Source: DAITQM01 sp039794245
Lineage (GTDB): Bacteria > Pseudomonadota > Gammaproteobacteria > Xanthomonadales > Wenzhouxiangellaceae
Assembly (NCBI GenBank): GCA_039794245.1
Contig: JBDIVS010000004.1
Span: forward strand, 62,001-126,000
DNA: 64,000 nt
Reading direction: 5' to 3'
A program made the translations under genes and the position numbers. The notes under the pieces are model-generated. The model was given only the letters and a program-made list of their open reading frames with translations, was not told the DNA's origin and did not search any database. Below, piece by piece: positions 9,483-19,580 of the stretch. Within the stretch, counting starts at the first letter, position 1. Every line of letters begins with the position of its first letter.

Positions 9483-9596
9483 CGAGGATGCCACGATACA
9501 ACGCCTCGTCCGCTACGGCCGCAGGCAAGCCGCACCCGGATCGTCACGCTTGCGGCAAGCGAAGTGCTTTGCTCTTGCGGTTCGGTTTCATACATC

Positions 9597-11402
9597 TCAT
9601 TCCGCAGCGCTTGGCAAAAAGTCCGGAAAGGCGGTGATGGGCCTGTCTTCGTGCATCATCACCTGGCGGACGAGTGGGATCGGCGGGCCGCCGTAGCTTA
9701 GAAACTCGTCGTGAAAGGTTTTCCAGGCGCCGCGCCCGCCGCGGCTGGCCGTCCAGTCATCGCGTAGGCGCATGATCATCAGTTTGCCGAGGTTGTAGTT
9801 GAGATAAGCCGGGTCGTAGGTGCCGCGCGCCGCCTGCTGGATGGCGTTGCCTTCGTCCTGGAAGCCCTGTTCGATAAAGAAGCGGCGGGCGTCGTCCACC
9901 GTCCAGCCCTGGGTGTGCAGGCCGAGCGACGACAAAAAGCGGGCGTTGCGCAACAGGGCGTTGGCGATCTGCCCGAGCCGCGCCTCGGGATCGCCGCGGC
10001 GCAGGCCGGCGTCGAGCATCATCTCTTCGGTGTAGTGCGCCCAGCCCTCGGCGAAGGCGTAACCGACGTAGGCCCGGCCGAAAATCCACGACGTCCGGTT
10101 GGCGTGTAGGAAATTCAGGAAATGACCGGGCCAGACTTCGTGGATCGAGGTGGCTAAAAGATCCGCTTCGCCGGGGAGGTAATCGGCCTGCACCGCGGGC
10201 GGCCAATCAGGATCGGGCGGGGCGATGTTATAAACGCTGGGCTGGTTCTTTTCCCATAGGCCGGGAATGTTGATGTAAGCGAAATTCGAGCGGGCGTAAG
10301 GCGGCGCTTCGGCGACCAGCGCTTTTTCGTTGCCGGGAATCGAGACCAGGTCGGCGTCGCGCAGGAAGGCGTGCAGTTCGCCCAGTTGGCGGCGGGCCGC
10401 TTCGACCGCACCACCGGCCGGTTTGTTGGCGGCCATTTTGGCGAAGCAGGCACGGAGATCGGCGCCCGGCGCGTATGTTTGACAAGCGCCGGCCAGTGCT
10501 TGCTGATTGCGTTTTAGATCGGCCTGCGCAACGGCTTCGAGCACTTCCAGCGACGCATCGACGCGCTCGGTCTCCCACAGCATTTGCCGATACAGCTCCG
10601 GGCTGAGTGCGAAATCGTCCGTTGCGGTATCGCGCTGGCTTTTCATCCATTCGGCCAGCGATTGCATCGCCGCCACCGCCCCGGCATTGGCGGCGGCGTA
10701 CGCGCGGTGTAGTGCTTCGTCTTCGACTTCGGCCCAGGCAGCCGGTGCCTCATCCTCGAAATAGGTTGCGTAGCCTTCGAAGGCGTCGATGCCGAATTCG
10801 AGCCAGGTCGCCGGCATCGGCATTTGGAGGTTGGCCCGGATCTCGGCCGCGGCCTTCGGGAGGTTTTCGAGATAGGCGGTAAAAGCCCGCAGCCGCGCGG
10901 CCGGCGGCGCGTAGTTCAGCGTGATGTAGGGGCTGGGATCGAGCGAGTCGGACATCCAGCCGAGGTAATAGATCGGGTTGCGGAACGGCCAGCGCACGGT
11001 GTCCATCCAGAACAGGTCGTGATCGAGGCGGGCGACGAAATACTCGCGTTCGAAGCGCTGACGGTCGGTCAGCGCGGCGGTGGTATAACCTTGCGCTGCG
11101 GCCCGCGCCTGCTTCAGGCGCTCGATCTCGGCTTCGATCCCGGCCCGGCTCCAATCGGGCAACCGGCCGTCGAATTCGTGCCGCCCCTGGAACACCGCCC
11201 AGGCCGGATGGGCCTCGAGGCTGGCTTCGAGGTAATTGTTGACGAAGTCTTCCCAGCTTTTTTCAGCTTTTTGCTTTGCCGCGGCGGCCTGTTCGGTCGC
11301 CGCCGCCTCCGGCTTCCCCCGGCCGGCCGGGGCGTCACCCTGCGGCCGGCAGGCGGCGAGGGCAAGAATCGATAACAACGCGACCAGTAGCTGGTTCATC
11401 AT
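9597..11402 (-). CDS. DUF885-family lipoprotein, putative metallohydrolase
   Basis: A 601-residue lipoprotein: the start ATG at 11402 has GGAG five to six bases upstream, and a lipobox (LALAAC) lies at about residue 18. The DUF885 domain carries the HEVWPGH motif near residue 410, the HExxxGH signature common in this family and thought to bind a metal, followed by AFAEGWAHYTEEM. DUF885 proteins are predicted periplasmic peptidase-like enzymes, but few have been tested. The window holds a second, distinct DUF885 gene at 54.8–56.7 kb, so the organism has at least two paralogues. Confidence 0.85.
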   Translation of the reverse strand: MMNQLLVALLSILALAACRPQGDAPAGRGKPEAAATEQAAAAKQKAEKSWEDFVNNYLEASLEAHPAWAVFQGRHEFDGRLPDWSRAGIEAEIERLKQARAAAQGYTTAALTDRQRFEREYFVARLDHDLFWMDTVRWPFRNPIYYLGWMSDSLDPSPYITLNYAPPAARLRAFTAYLENLPKAAAEIRANLQMPMPATWLEFGIDAFEGYATYFEDEAPAAWAEVEDEALHRAYAAANAGAVAAMQSLAEWMKSQRDTATDDFALSPELYRQMLWETERVDASLEVLEAVAQADLKRNQQALAGACQTYAPGADLRACFAKMAANKPAGGAVEAARRQLGELHAFLRDADLVSIPGNEKALVAEAPPYARSNFAYINIPGLWEKNQPSVYNIAPPDPDWPPAVQADYLPGEADLLATSIHEVWPGHFLNFLHANRTSWIFGRAYVGYAFAEGWAHYTEEMMLDAGLRRGDPEARLGQIANALLRNARFLSSLGLHTQGWTVDDARRFFIEQGFQDEGNAIQQAARGTYDPAYLNYNLGKLMIMRLRDDWTASRGGRGAWKTFHDEFLSYGGPPIPLVRQVMMHEDRPITAFPDFLPSAAE

Positions 11403-11521
11403 GGGATCTCCGGTGCTGGATGTGTAACCCGCCCGCCGGACGGGCACCGAATCGGCGGCTCATCATACCAAGCTTGACGCCGGCCGTTGCCCGCCACCGG
11501 TTTACGGGGATCGGCGCGCTT

Positions 11522-12853
11522 TCACTTGGCGCCCTGCTTACCGATATCGCCGGCTGCGCTGCCCAACGAGCGGTCGATCAAGCCGGCACGCAACATGAAA
11601 ATGTACAGGAACACGCCCGGCAGCGCCGCCAGGGTCGTGAACAGATAGAACTCCACATAACCGAGCACCTCGATCAGGCCGCCGGCGGTGGTGCCGGTCA
11701 ACAGTCGTCCAATCACGCTGGCGGCGGCCGACAACAGTGCGTACTGTGTCGCCGTGTACGCCAGGTTGCATAAAGCCGACAGATAGGCCACCACCACGAC
11801 TCCGCCGATCCCGCTGGCGATGTTCTCGAACCCGACGGTAAACGCCAGAAGCGCGTTGGAATGACCGCTCGCCGCCAGCCACGCGAAACTGAGGTTGGAT
11901 ACCGCCATCAGCACGAGAGCGACCAGCACCACGCGCTTCATTCCCAATACCGTGTACATTACGCCGCCGATGAAGATTCCGGCAAGGTAGGCGAAGAAGC
12001 CCAGACCGACATCGAAGGTTGCGATTTCCTCATTGCTGAAGCCCAGGTCGTTGAGCAAAAGACGCAAGGTGAGATTGGCGAGCGTGTCGCCGATCTTGTG
12101 CAACAGCACAAACAGCAGCACCAGCAGCGCACCGCGGCGATACATAAACTCGCTCAACGCCTTGATCACGGCGTTCCAGGTGCGACGCAGGCCGCGGGTT
12201 TCGCTCACCACGACATGCCGGGCAGGCTCGCCCATGACCAGTGCGGTGAGCATTGCCGGCAGTGCGAAGGTGGCGCACAGCAGATAGGCCAGCGACCAGT
12301 TGCCGGCTGTCGCCACGAACAGGGCCAGCGAGCCGGCCGCGACTGAACCGATGCGCCAGCCATACTGCGACATGCCGGACCCGACACCCAACTGCTCCGG
12401 GCGCAGCGTCTCGATCCGGTAGGCGTCAATGACGATATCGTAGGTCGCCCCTGCGACGCCTACGGCTACGGCGGCCGCCGCCGCTAGTGCAAGGTCGGCG
12501 CGGGGATCGAGCACTCCGAGCCAGGCGACCGCCAGCATCACCAGCAGTCCGGCGAACAGCAGCCAGGAGACGCGCTGTCCCAGGCGGCCGAGCACGGGCA
12601 GACGTAATCCATCGATCAGCGGCGCCCAGAGGAATTTCAGGTTGTAAACCAAAAAGGCCAGCGAAAAGGCGGTGATGCTTTTTTTGTCTATCCCGTCCTG
12701 GGCGAGGCGTGTGGTCAGCGTGGCGCCGATCATGGCGTAAGGGAACCCGGAGGAGATCCCGAGCAGCAACGCGGCGATCGGTTCGCGCTGCACGTAGGGA
12801 CGCAGACCGGCGGGCAGCCTCAGCGAGGGCCGCCCCTGCTCGATTGCCCTCAT
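11522..12853 (-). CDS. ampG: AmpG-type major facilitator permease
   Basis: A 443-residue transporter with about twelve hydrophobic helices. The N-terminus shows the AmpG pattern: LLLGISSGFPYAMIGATLTTRL followed by FLVYNLKFLWAPLIDGLRLP. AmpG imports anhydro-muropeptides released during cell-wall recycling across the inner membrane. The start ATG overlaps the stop of the upstream exonuclease gene by four bases (ATGA), so the two are translated as an operon. Specificity for muropeptides is inferred from family similarity. Confidence 0.82.
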   Translation of the reverse strand: MRAIEQGRPSLRLPAGLRPYVQREPIAALLLGISSGFPYAMIGATLTTRLAQDGIDKKSITAFSLAFLVYNLKFLWAPLIDGLRLPVLGRLGQRVSWLLFAGLLVMLAVAWLGVLDPRADLALAAAAAVAVGVAGATYDIVIDAYRIETLRPEQLGVGSGMSQYGWRIGSVAAGSLALFVATAGNWSLAYLLCATFALPAMLTALVMGEPARHVVVSETRGLRRTWNAVIKALSEFMYRRGALLVLLFVLLHKIGDTLANLTLRLLLNDLGFSNEEIATFDVGLGFFAYLAGIFIGGVMYTVLGMKRVVLVALVLMAVSNLSFAWLAASGHSNALLAFTVGFENIASGIGGVVVVAYLSALCNLAYTATQYALLSAAASVIGRLLTGTTAGGLIEVLGYVEFYLFTTLAALPGVFLYIFMLRAGLIDRSLGSAAGDIGKQGAK

Positions 12854-13614
12854 TCGTAGTCCACCACGTATGGGGCATGATCGGAGAACTTCGGTTCAGG
12901 ATAGATGGCGCAGCCTTTCAACGCCGCGCGCAGGGACGGCGTGACCAGTTGATAGTCGATCCGCCAGCCCACGTCATTGGCCCGCGCCGCGCCGCGTTGC
13001 GACCACCAGGTGTACTCCTCGCCGTCCGGGCGCAGCGTGCGGTAGGTATCGACCCAGCCGCACTCGATCAGGCTGTTCATCCAGGCCCGCTCTTCCGGCA
13101 GGCAGCCGGAATGCTTCTGGTTCGAGCGCCAGTTACGGATGTCCTTTGCCGAGCGGACGATGTTGAAGTCGCCGCAGATAATGTAATCACGGCCGTCCGC
13201 CACCATCCGCTCGAGCTTCGGTTTCAGAAAATCCATTGTCCGGAACTTGAACCGCTGGCGCTCGTCGCCCGAACTGCCGGAGGGCAGGTACAGCGAAATG
13301 ACCGAGAGGTTGCCGAAGTCGGCTTGCAGCCAACGACCCTCGCGATCCATCGGTTGCCAGCCGATGCCGGCCTGGACGTGATCGGGCGTCTTTCTGGCAT
13401 AAATCGCCACCCCGGAGTAGCCTTTCTTTTCGGCATCGTGATAGACGCAGGTGGCGAAATAGCGCGGCCGGAATATCGGGTCCTGGAGCTGGTGTTCGTG
13501 CGCCTTGGTCTCCTGGATGCAGAGCACGTCGGCGCGCCGGTGCCGCAGCCAGTCGAAGAATCCCAGGCGCGCCGCCGAGCGCAGCGAGTTGGCGTTGAAG
13601 GTGATGATCCGCAT
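12850..13614 (-). CDS. xth: Exonuclease III-family AP endonuclease, Crc-like branch
   Basis: A 254-residue endonuclease/exonuclease/phosphatase-fold protein for base-excision repair. Catalytic motifs are intact: CIQETK (metal-binding Glu, residues 34–39), CGDFN (Asp/Asn), and FSDHAP with the terminal Asp-His pair. The overall sequence (RFKFRTMDFLKPKL, IRNWRSNQK, PEERAWMN, GWRIDYQLVTP) is very close to Pseudomonas Crc, the catabolite-repression protein that has lost these residues. In Pseudomonas crc also sits divergently beside pyrE, as here. I therefore call it a catalytically intact ExoIII of the branch that gave rise to Crc. The start ATG at 13614 is used because MRIITFNAN is the family N-terminus. 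Confidence 0.9.
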   Translation of the reverse strand: MRIITFNANSLRSAARLGFFDWLRHRRADVLCIQETKAHEHQLQDPIFRPRYFATCVYHDAEKKGYSGVAIYARKTPDHVQAGIGWQPMDREGRWLQADFGNLSVISLYLPSGSSGDERQRFKFRTMDFLKPKLERMVADGRDYIICGDFNIVRSAKDIRNWRSNQKHSGCLPEERAWMNSLIECGWVDTYRTLRPDGEEYTWWSQRGAARANDVGWRIDYQLVTPSLRAALKGCAIYPEPKFSDHAPYVVDYE

Positions 13615-13667
13615 GGCGGTCCAGTATACTGGCAACCCTTCTTGTTCCTCTCTGACCGAATTTTGCG

Positions 13668-14303
13668 ATGCGCTCCCATTCCCGCCAATTCATCGCAATG
13701 GCGCTCGCCGCCGGGGCGCTGCGGTTCGGCGATTTCACGCTGAAATCGGGCCGCCGGAGCCCGTATTTTTTCAACGCCGGGGTGTTCTCCGACGGTGCGA
13801 GCTTGCAGGCGCTCGGCGGCTTCTATCGTGCCGCGCTGGACGAGGCGGGCCTCGGATTCGACATGCTTTTCGGCTCGGCCTACAAGGGGATCGTGCTGGC
13901 CGCGGCGCTGGCGATCGCCTATGCCGCCTCCGGCCGCAATGTCCCGTTCGCTTACGACCGCAAGGAAGATAAAGACCACGGCGAGGGCGGCCGTCTGGTC
14001 GGTGCGCCGCTCGGCGGCCGGGTACTGATTGTCGATGACGTGCTGTCGGCCGGCACCTCGGCGCGCCGGGCGATCGCGGCCATCGGTGCCGCGGGGGCGT
14101 CTCCGGCCGGTCTGGCCGTCGCGCTCGACCGCCAGGAGCGGGGCCTCGAGGCCGGGGCCGCGGCCGAACTCGAGTCGGCCGGCGTCCCGGTGGTCAGCAT
14201 CGCAAGGCTCGACGACCTCGCCGATTACCTCGAACCAGCCGCCGGCCGCGAGGCCGAAAAAGCGGCCCTGCTTGAATATCGCCGCCATTGGCGGTGTAAT
14301 TGA
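13668..14303 (+). CDS. pyrE: Orotate phosphoribosyltransferase
   Basis: Converts orotate and PRPP to orotidine monophosphate in pyrimidine synthesis. The protein has 211 residues, matching the usual length of about 213. Visible motifs are FGDFTLKSGRRSPYFFNAG at the N-terminus, the GSAYKGI loop, the flexible loop YDRKEDKDHGEGG, and the PRPP-binding signature VLIVDDVLSAGTS. It is divergent from xth with a short 53-base gap that must hold both promoters. A DUF4124 gene follows five bases downstream. Confidence 0.97.
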   Translation: MRSHSRQFIAMALAAGALRFGDFTLKSGRRSPYFFNAGVFSDGASLQALGGFYRAALDEAGLGFDMLFGSAYKGIVLAAALAIAYAASGRNVPFAYDRKEDKDHGEGGRLVGAPLGGRVLIVDDVLSAGTSARRAIAAIGAAGASPAGLAVALDRQERGLEAGAAAELESAGVPVVSIARLDDLADYLEPAAGREAEKAALLEYRRHWRCN

Positions 14304-14307
14304 TCGT

Positions 14308-14961
14308 ATGAACACCCCATCGCACCGGTCTTTTCCCGCCGTCTTGGCCGTCGTATTGGCCGCCTGCGGCTGGGCACTCACCACAGCGGCCCAGGATGTG
14401 ATCTACAAGTGGGTCGATGAGAATGGCGAGGTCCATTACGGCCAGAGTCTGCCGCCGGGCTATAAAGACCTGGCGCACGAGAAGCTGAACCAGAGCGGCA
14501 CCGTGATCGGCCGCACCGGCCGGGCGTTGACCGCGGCCGAGCGCGAGGCGCTGGCCGCCCAGGAAGTGGTCGCCCGCCAGGCCGAGACGGAGCGCGAGAA
14601 CCAGGAGAAAAAGGATCGCCTGCTGCTCGCCGCCTACCGCTCCGAACAGGACATCATGAATGCGATGAACGGCGAGTTGAACGTTCTGAACGAGCAGTAC
14701 ACGCTGGTCACCAACTCCATCCAGGAACAACGCAAGAGCCTGCGCGAACTCGCCGCCCAGGCCGCCGTGCTCGAACGCGCCGGCCAACCGGTACCGGAGC
14801 ACCTGGTCGCCCCGCTCGCCGCTTTGCGTTCGGTGATCGTCCGCCTGCGCGGCCAGCTCGCCCGCCTCGAGGAGCAGATCGCGTTCTCGCGCGCTACTTA
14901 CGAAAACGATCTCAACCGTTACCGCAGCCTGGTCGCCGAAGCCGCTGCGCAGGACGGTTAA
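14308..14961 (+). CDS. DUF4124-domain periplasmic protein
   Basis: A 217-residue protein with a signal peptide (cleavage near TTAAQ) and the DUF4124 signature IYKWVDENGEVHYGQSLPPG at residues 33–52. Long charged helices follow (residues 85–210), likely coiled coil. Proteins of this type are common in the gammaproteobacterial periplasm and have no defined function. Its TAA stop is the TTAA that directly abuts the left end of repeat element copy 2, so any native downstream sequence has been displaced by the insertion. Confidence 0.75.
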   Translation: MNTPSHRSFPAVLAVVLAACGWALTTAAQDVIYKWVDENGEVHYGQSLPPGYKDLAHEKLNQSGTVIGRTGRALTAAEREALAAQEVVARQAETERENQEKKDRLLLAAYRSEQDIMNAMNGELNVLNEQYTLVTNSIQEQRKSLRELAAQAAVLERAGQPVPEHLVAPLAALRSVIVRLRGQLARLEEQIAFSRATYENDLNRYRSLVAEAAAQDG

Positions 14962-15474
14962 CCCAACAGTTGCATAAATTTTGCTCGAATTTATATATTT
15001 CTTCATTAAATGAATAAGTTATGAGAATATTAGTCAACGCATCGAATTCACCCAGGGTGACACGCCCGGTTTCTCGCCCAAGCTGGCGGCACATAGAGAA
15101 CCAATCTCGGCATTTCGCACGAGCCGCGTTGCGTTCCCAAACGCCCGCCGGCAAGGAGCGAGGTGCAGGCGATAGTGATTCTATCGCCCAGCCGATGGAC
15201 GCCGCCCGCGGGCGTTTGGGACGCAACCTACCGGGACGGGGCGCTAAGCGCGCCGGGCGGCGTTGCTCGTCGATTATTTGGAATGACCAAACTTCGCTCC
15301 TCGCGCCTTGCCCGGCGCACTTAGCGCCGCCGTCGCGGCCGCGCGGAATACCGAGATTGGTTCTCATGTCCGCTTTGCCTTGAACCGTAGGAACAACTAC
15401 GCTGCCGCGGCAAATCGGACAAGCTGCACTCGCCCGCTTGACCGAGAATTCCGGGAATTTATGCAACAGTTGGG
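14962..15474 (+). mobile_element. Composite inverted-repeat element, copy 2 (MITE containing a second MITE)
   Basis: The outer element begins CCCAACAGTTGCATAAATT and ends with the near-complement AATTTATGCAACAGTTGGG (one mismatch), flanked on both sides by TTAA. Its left and right parts match copy 3 at 45.4 kb closely, but about 270 bp of GC-rich sequence with its own inverted ends is inserted in the middle. The remaining interior carries the 59-bp hairpin module (about 15368–15423). There is no open frame resembling a transposase. It separates the DUF4124 gene from the DUF3426–fis–purH cluster. Confidence 0.85.
15096..15365 (+). mobile_element. Inner GC-rich inverted-repeat element inserted in copy 2
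   Basis: Bounded by GAGAACCAATCTCGG and its inverted match CCGAGATTGGTTCTC. Inside there is extensive further self-complementarity, for example a TTCCCAAACGCCCGC segment near 15130 and its partner GCGGGCGTTTGGGA near 15207, and GGAGCGAGG against CCTCGC-type segments. It interrupts the outer element at CACAT; the uninterrupted order is seen in copy 3 (GGCACATCTTGTCCGC). A CAT appears on both sides and may be a 3-bp target duplication. A broken copy lies at 29388–29600. Confidence 0.75.
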
Positions 15475-15487
15475 TTAACCACCGGGC

Positions 15488-16219
15488 ATGTACACCCGCT
15501 GCCCCGATTGCAACACGGTCCATGCCCTCAGTGCCGCCGATCTGGTGCAGGCCGGGGGCATCGTCACGTGCGGCGATTGCCGCAAGGTTTACAACGCGCT
15601 GACCTCGCTGTTCGACCAGCGGCCGGAAAGCGGTGAGGCGCCGGCCGCCGGACGCGAGGCGAGCGGCATGCCGCCGGTGCTCCGGCCGGTGCTCGAACTC
15701 GAGGCGCCGCCGGCGCCGGTCATGGCGCCGTTCGCCCCGCAGGCCGCACAACCCGGTGCCGCCGTAACGGAAGTGCCGGACCTGCCAATAAGACAGGTTG
15801 CCCGCTGGCCGGCGGCTGCCTGGTCGCTGGCGGCGATCGGGTTCCTTGCGGCATTGGGCTGGCAGGCGTATCCGTTGCTGCGCCCGCCGCCGGAGGCGTC
15901 GGCCGCGCCGGGGGCGCCGCAGGCCTGGCGCATCGTCAGCCAGGACCGCCACCCCCACCCGGCGCGCCAGGACGCCGCGATCATCAGCCTCGAGCTGTTG
16001 AACGACAGCCCCGATCCGTCGCTCCCGCCGCAGCTGGAAATGCGCTGGTTCGATATGACCGAAAATCCGGTCGCGTTGAGGCGCTTCGCACCTGCCGAAT
16101 ATCTGGCCGCCGATCGCGATCCGCTGCTGCCGGCCGGCGGCGGCGAGCGCCTCCGGGTGTTGTTGCAGCTTCGCGTGCCGGACAATGCCGCCGGCGGCTA
16201 TGAGTTCAAACTTTATTAA
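15488..16219 (+). CDS. Zinc-ribbon/DUF3426 membrane protein
   Basis: A 243-residue protein with an MJ0042-type zinc ribbon at the N-terminus (CPDC at residues 5–8 and CGDC at 36–39). A proline/alanine-rich linker, one transmembrane helix near residues 103–122 and a C-terminal DUF3426 domain follow. This architecture is standard in Gammaproteobacteria upstream of fis and purH, as here. The role is unknown; the topology suggests a cytoplasmic zinc finger linked to a periplasmic domain. The composite repeat element ends 13 bases before the start codon and may have altered its promoter. Confidence 0.85.
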   Translation: MYTRCPDCNTVHALSAADLVQAGGIVTCGDCRKVYNALTSLFDQRPESGEAPAAGREASGMPPVLRPVLELEAPPAPVMAPFAPQAAQPGAAVTEVPDLPIRQVARWPAAAWSLAAIGFLAALGWQAYPLLRPPPEASAAPGAPQAWRIVSQDRHPHPARQDAAIISLELLNDSPDPSLPPQLEMRWFDMTENPVALRRFAPAEYLAADRDPLLPAGGGERLRVLLQLRVPDNAAGGYEFKLY

Positions 16220-16329
16220 CCCGGATTAACCTTTTCCGGCTGCCTTGGGCGGCGATTTGTGGTAGGCTTCTCAACCCGGACAGCGGGTACGGCGATGCAC
16301 GATCTGGGGGTGTTGCAATCCGCCGGAAC

Positions 16330-16626
16330 ATGAACGATTTGCATACTATCCCCTCGAGATTTTTGCGGAATGCGCTTTCGATGAATCGTGCCAGTGCGCC
16401 CAGCCCGTTGTTTCAGTTCGTCGATCGCCTCGTCGCCGACTATCTGCGTGATCTGAACGGCTCCAATCCCGGAAACCTCTACCGCAAGGTGCTCGACGAG
16501 GTCGAGCCGGCGATGATCCGGGCGGTGCTGGCGCATACCGCCGGCAACCAATCCCGGGCCGCCGAGATTCTGGGTATGACCCGGACGACACTGCGCCAGC
16601 GCGTCCGGCAATACCGCCTGCAGTGA
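16330..16626 (+). CDS. fis: Fis-family DNA-binding protein
   Basis: A nucleoid-associated regulator that bends DNA. The 98-residue frame equals the length of E. coli Fis. The C-terminal half carries the helix-turn-helix (VLAHTAGNQSRAAEILGMTR, then TTLRQRVRQYRLQ), and the segment before it (FVDRLVADYLRDL...NLYRKVLDEVEPAMI) matches the dimerisation helices. Either the ATG at 16330 or that at 16381 could be used; length favours the first. purH follows with an overlapping GTG, and zinc-ribbon–fis–purH is a conserved order. Confidence 0.93.
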   Translation: MNDLHTIPSRFLRNALSMNRASAPSPLFQFVDRLVADYLRDLNGSNPGNLYRKVLDEVEPAMIRAVLAHTAGNQSRAAEILGMTRTTLRQRVRQYRLQ

Positions 16627-16679
16627 GCCTTACCCGTCCCACCGGTCCGGGATGCACCCCGAGCGACAAAGCAGACACG

Positions 16680-18257
<1,578 letters not shown>

Positions 18258-18303
18258 GGTCAATTCATTTTAGAACGCTTGTGCGTAAGCGGAGTCGGTA
18301 GTC

Positions 18304-18324
18304 ATGCCCGGCTTGACCGGGCAT
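18304..18324. repeat. Perfect short palindrome
   Basis: ATGCCCGG-CTTGA-CCGGGCAT forms an 8-bp stem with a 5-base loop in the 211-base gap between convergent purH and trpS. The run of seven A lies on the + side, so it is not a standard terminator for purH. The same kind of TCATGCCCGGCTTGACCGGGC palindrome is a dispersed repeat in many proteobacteria. No gene is visible in the rest of the gap. Confidence 0.55.
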
Positions 18325-18468
18325 CCAGTAAAAAAATCGTTGCCTGTTATGTGCTTCTGTTATCCCGGAAAAACATCGGCAAGCAACGAGGAACGAACAA
18401 ATTGCGATCCTGTCCATCCCTGTAAAATTACGGTATTTTTATTGTGCTTCGTTCCGGCCTGCCGTTTG

Positions 18469-19497
18469 CTAGGCCAGCGTTCTAATCCCAACCGCCTGGC
18501 GCAGGCGCTTGAGGAACGGTCCGGCGATGGCGCGGGCGCGGGCGGCGCCTTGTTGCAGTACGGCCTCGATACGCGCCGGGTCGGCGATAAGGGCTTCGAA
18601 GCGTTGGCGCGGGGCGGCGAGTTCGGCGTTGATTTTTTCGAAAGTCTGTTGTTTGGCCTCGCCCCAGGCGAGGCCTTCGGCGTAGGCGCGGCGCATGGCT
18701 TCGCGCTCATCGGGGGTGGCGAAAGCGGCGTAGATCGCAAACAGTGCGCCGGTCGCCGGATCCTTGGGTTGGCCCGGTTCCAGCGAGTTGGTGACGATGC
18801 GCATGATCGCCTTGCGCAGTTGTTTTTCCGGCAACCAGAGCGGGATCGTATTGTCGTAGCTCTTGCTCATCTTGCGGCCGTCGAGGCCCGGCAGGACGGC
18901 GAGGTCGTCGTCGATTTTGGCCGCCGGCAGCACGAAGTGTTCGCCGTAGAGGTGGTTGAAGCGCTGTGCGATGTCGCGCGCCATCTCCAGGTGCTGGACC
19001 TGGTCCCTGCCGACCGGCACCTCGTTTGCGTTGAACAGCAGGATATCGGCGCTCATCAGCACCGGGTAGTTGAAAAGACCCATCGAAATGCCGAAGTCAG
19101 GGTCATCGCCGCGTTCGAGATTCTCCTGGACCGCGGCCTTGTAGGCGTGGGCGCGGTTGAGCAGACCCTTGGCGGCGACGCACGATAAAAGCCAGGTCAG
19201 TTCCGGGATTTCGGGGATGTCGGATTGCCGGTAGAACACCGCGCGCTCGGTATCGAGGCCGAGTGCCAGCCAGGTGGCGGCGATCTCGAGTGTCGAGCGG
19301 TGGACGCGGGCCGGATCCTGGCATTTGACCAGGGCGTGGTAATCGGCCAGGAAATAAAACGATTCAGCGGCCGCCGCGCGGCTGGCGGCGACTGCCGGCC
19401 GGATGGCACCGACGTAGTTGCCGAGGTGCGGCGTGCCGCTGGTCGTGATGCCGGTCAGGATGCGGCGGGAGTGGGCGCTGGATGGGTCGGGCGGCAT
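18469..19497 (-). CDS. trpS: Tryptophanyl-tRNA synthetase
   Basis: A class I aminoacyl-tRNA synthetase of 342 residues that charges tRNA-Trp. The HIGH-type motif is PHLGNY near residues 22–27 (following TGITTSGT), and the KMSKS loop is KMSKSYDN near residue 205. The start ATG at 19497 has AAAGGA nine bases upstream. It is convergent with purH and divergent from the marC-like gene. Confidence 0.96.
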   Translation of the reverse strand: MPPDPSSAHSRRILTGITTSGTPHLGNYVGAIRPAVAASRAAAAESFYFLADYHALVKCQDPARVHRSTLEIAATWLALGLDTERAVFYRQSDIPEIPELTWLLSCVAAKGLLNRAHAYKAAVQENLERGDDPDFGISMGLFNYPVLMSADILLFNANEVPVGRDQVQHLEMARDIAQRFNHLYGEHFVLPAAKIDDDLAVLPGLDGRKMSKSYDNTIPLWLPEKQLRKAIMRIVTNSLEPGQPKDPATGALFAIYAAFATPDEREAMRRAYAEGLAWGEAKQQTFEKINAELAAPRQRFEALIADPARIEAVLQQGAARARAIAGPFLKRLRQAVGIRTLA

Positions 19498-19580
19498 GCC
19501 GCGGGTTCCTTTCGAGTGGGGCGTAAAACGATTATTATGCCCTGCCGTCCCGCCCCACGAATCCGAAGAAGATTACCGAA

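Noticed and set aside
15488..16219. Composite element copy 2 as a promoter or 5' extension of the DUF3426 gene
   Set aside because: Possible in principle, but no promoter could be identified in the element and the DUF3426 start has the normal family N-terminus right after it.
18301..18336. Palindrome plus A-run after purH as a terminator
   Set aside because: The A-run follows on the + strand, so the RNA would have A rather than U after the stem; on the minus strand the T-run precedes the stem.
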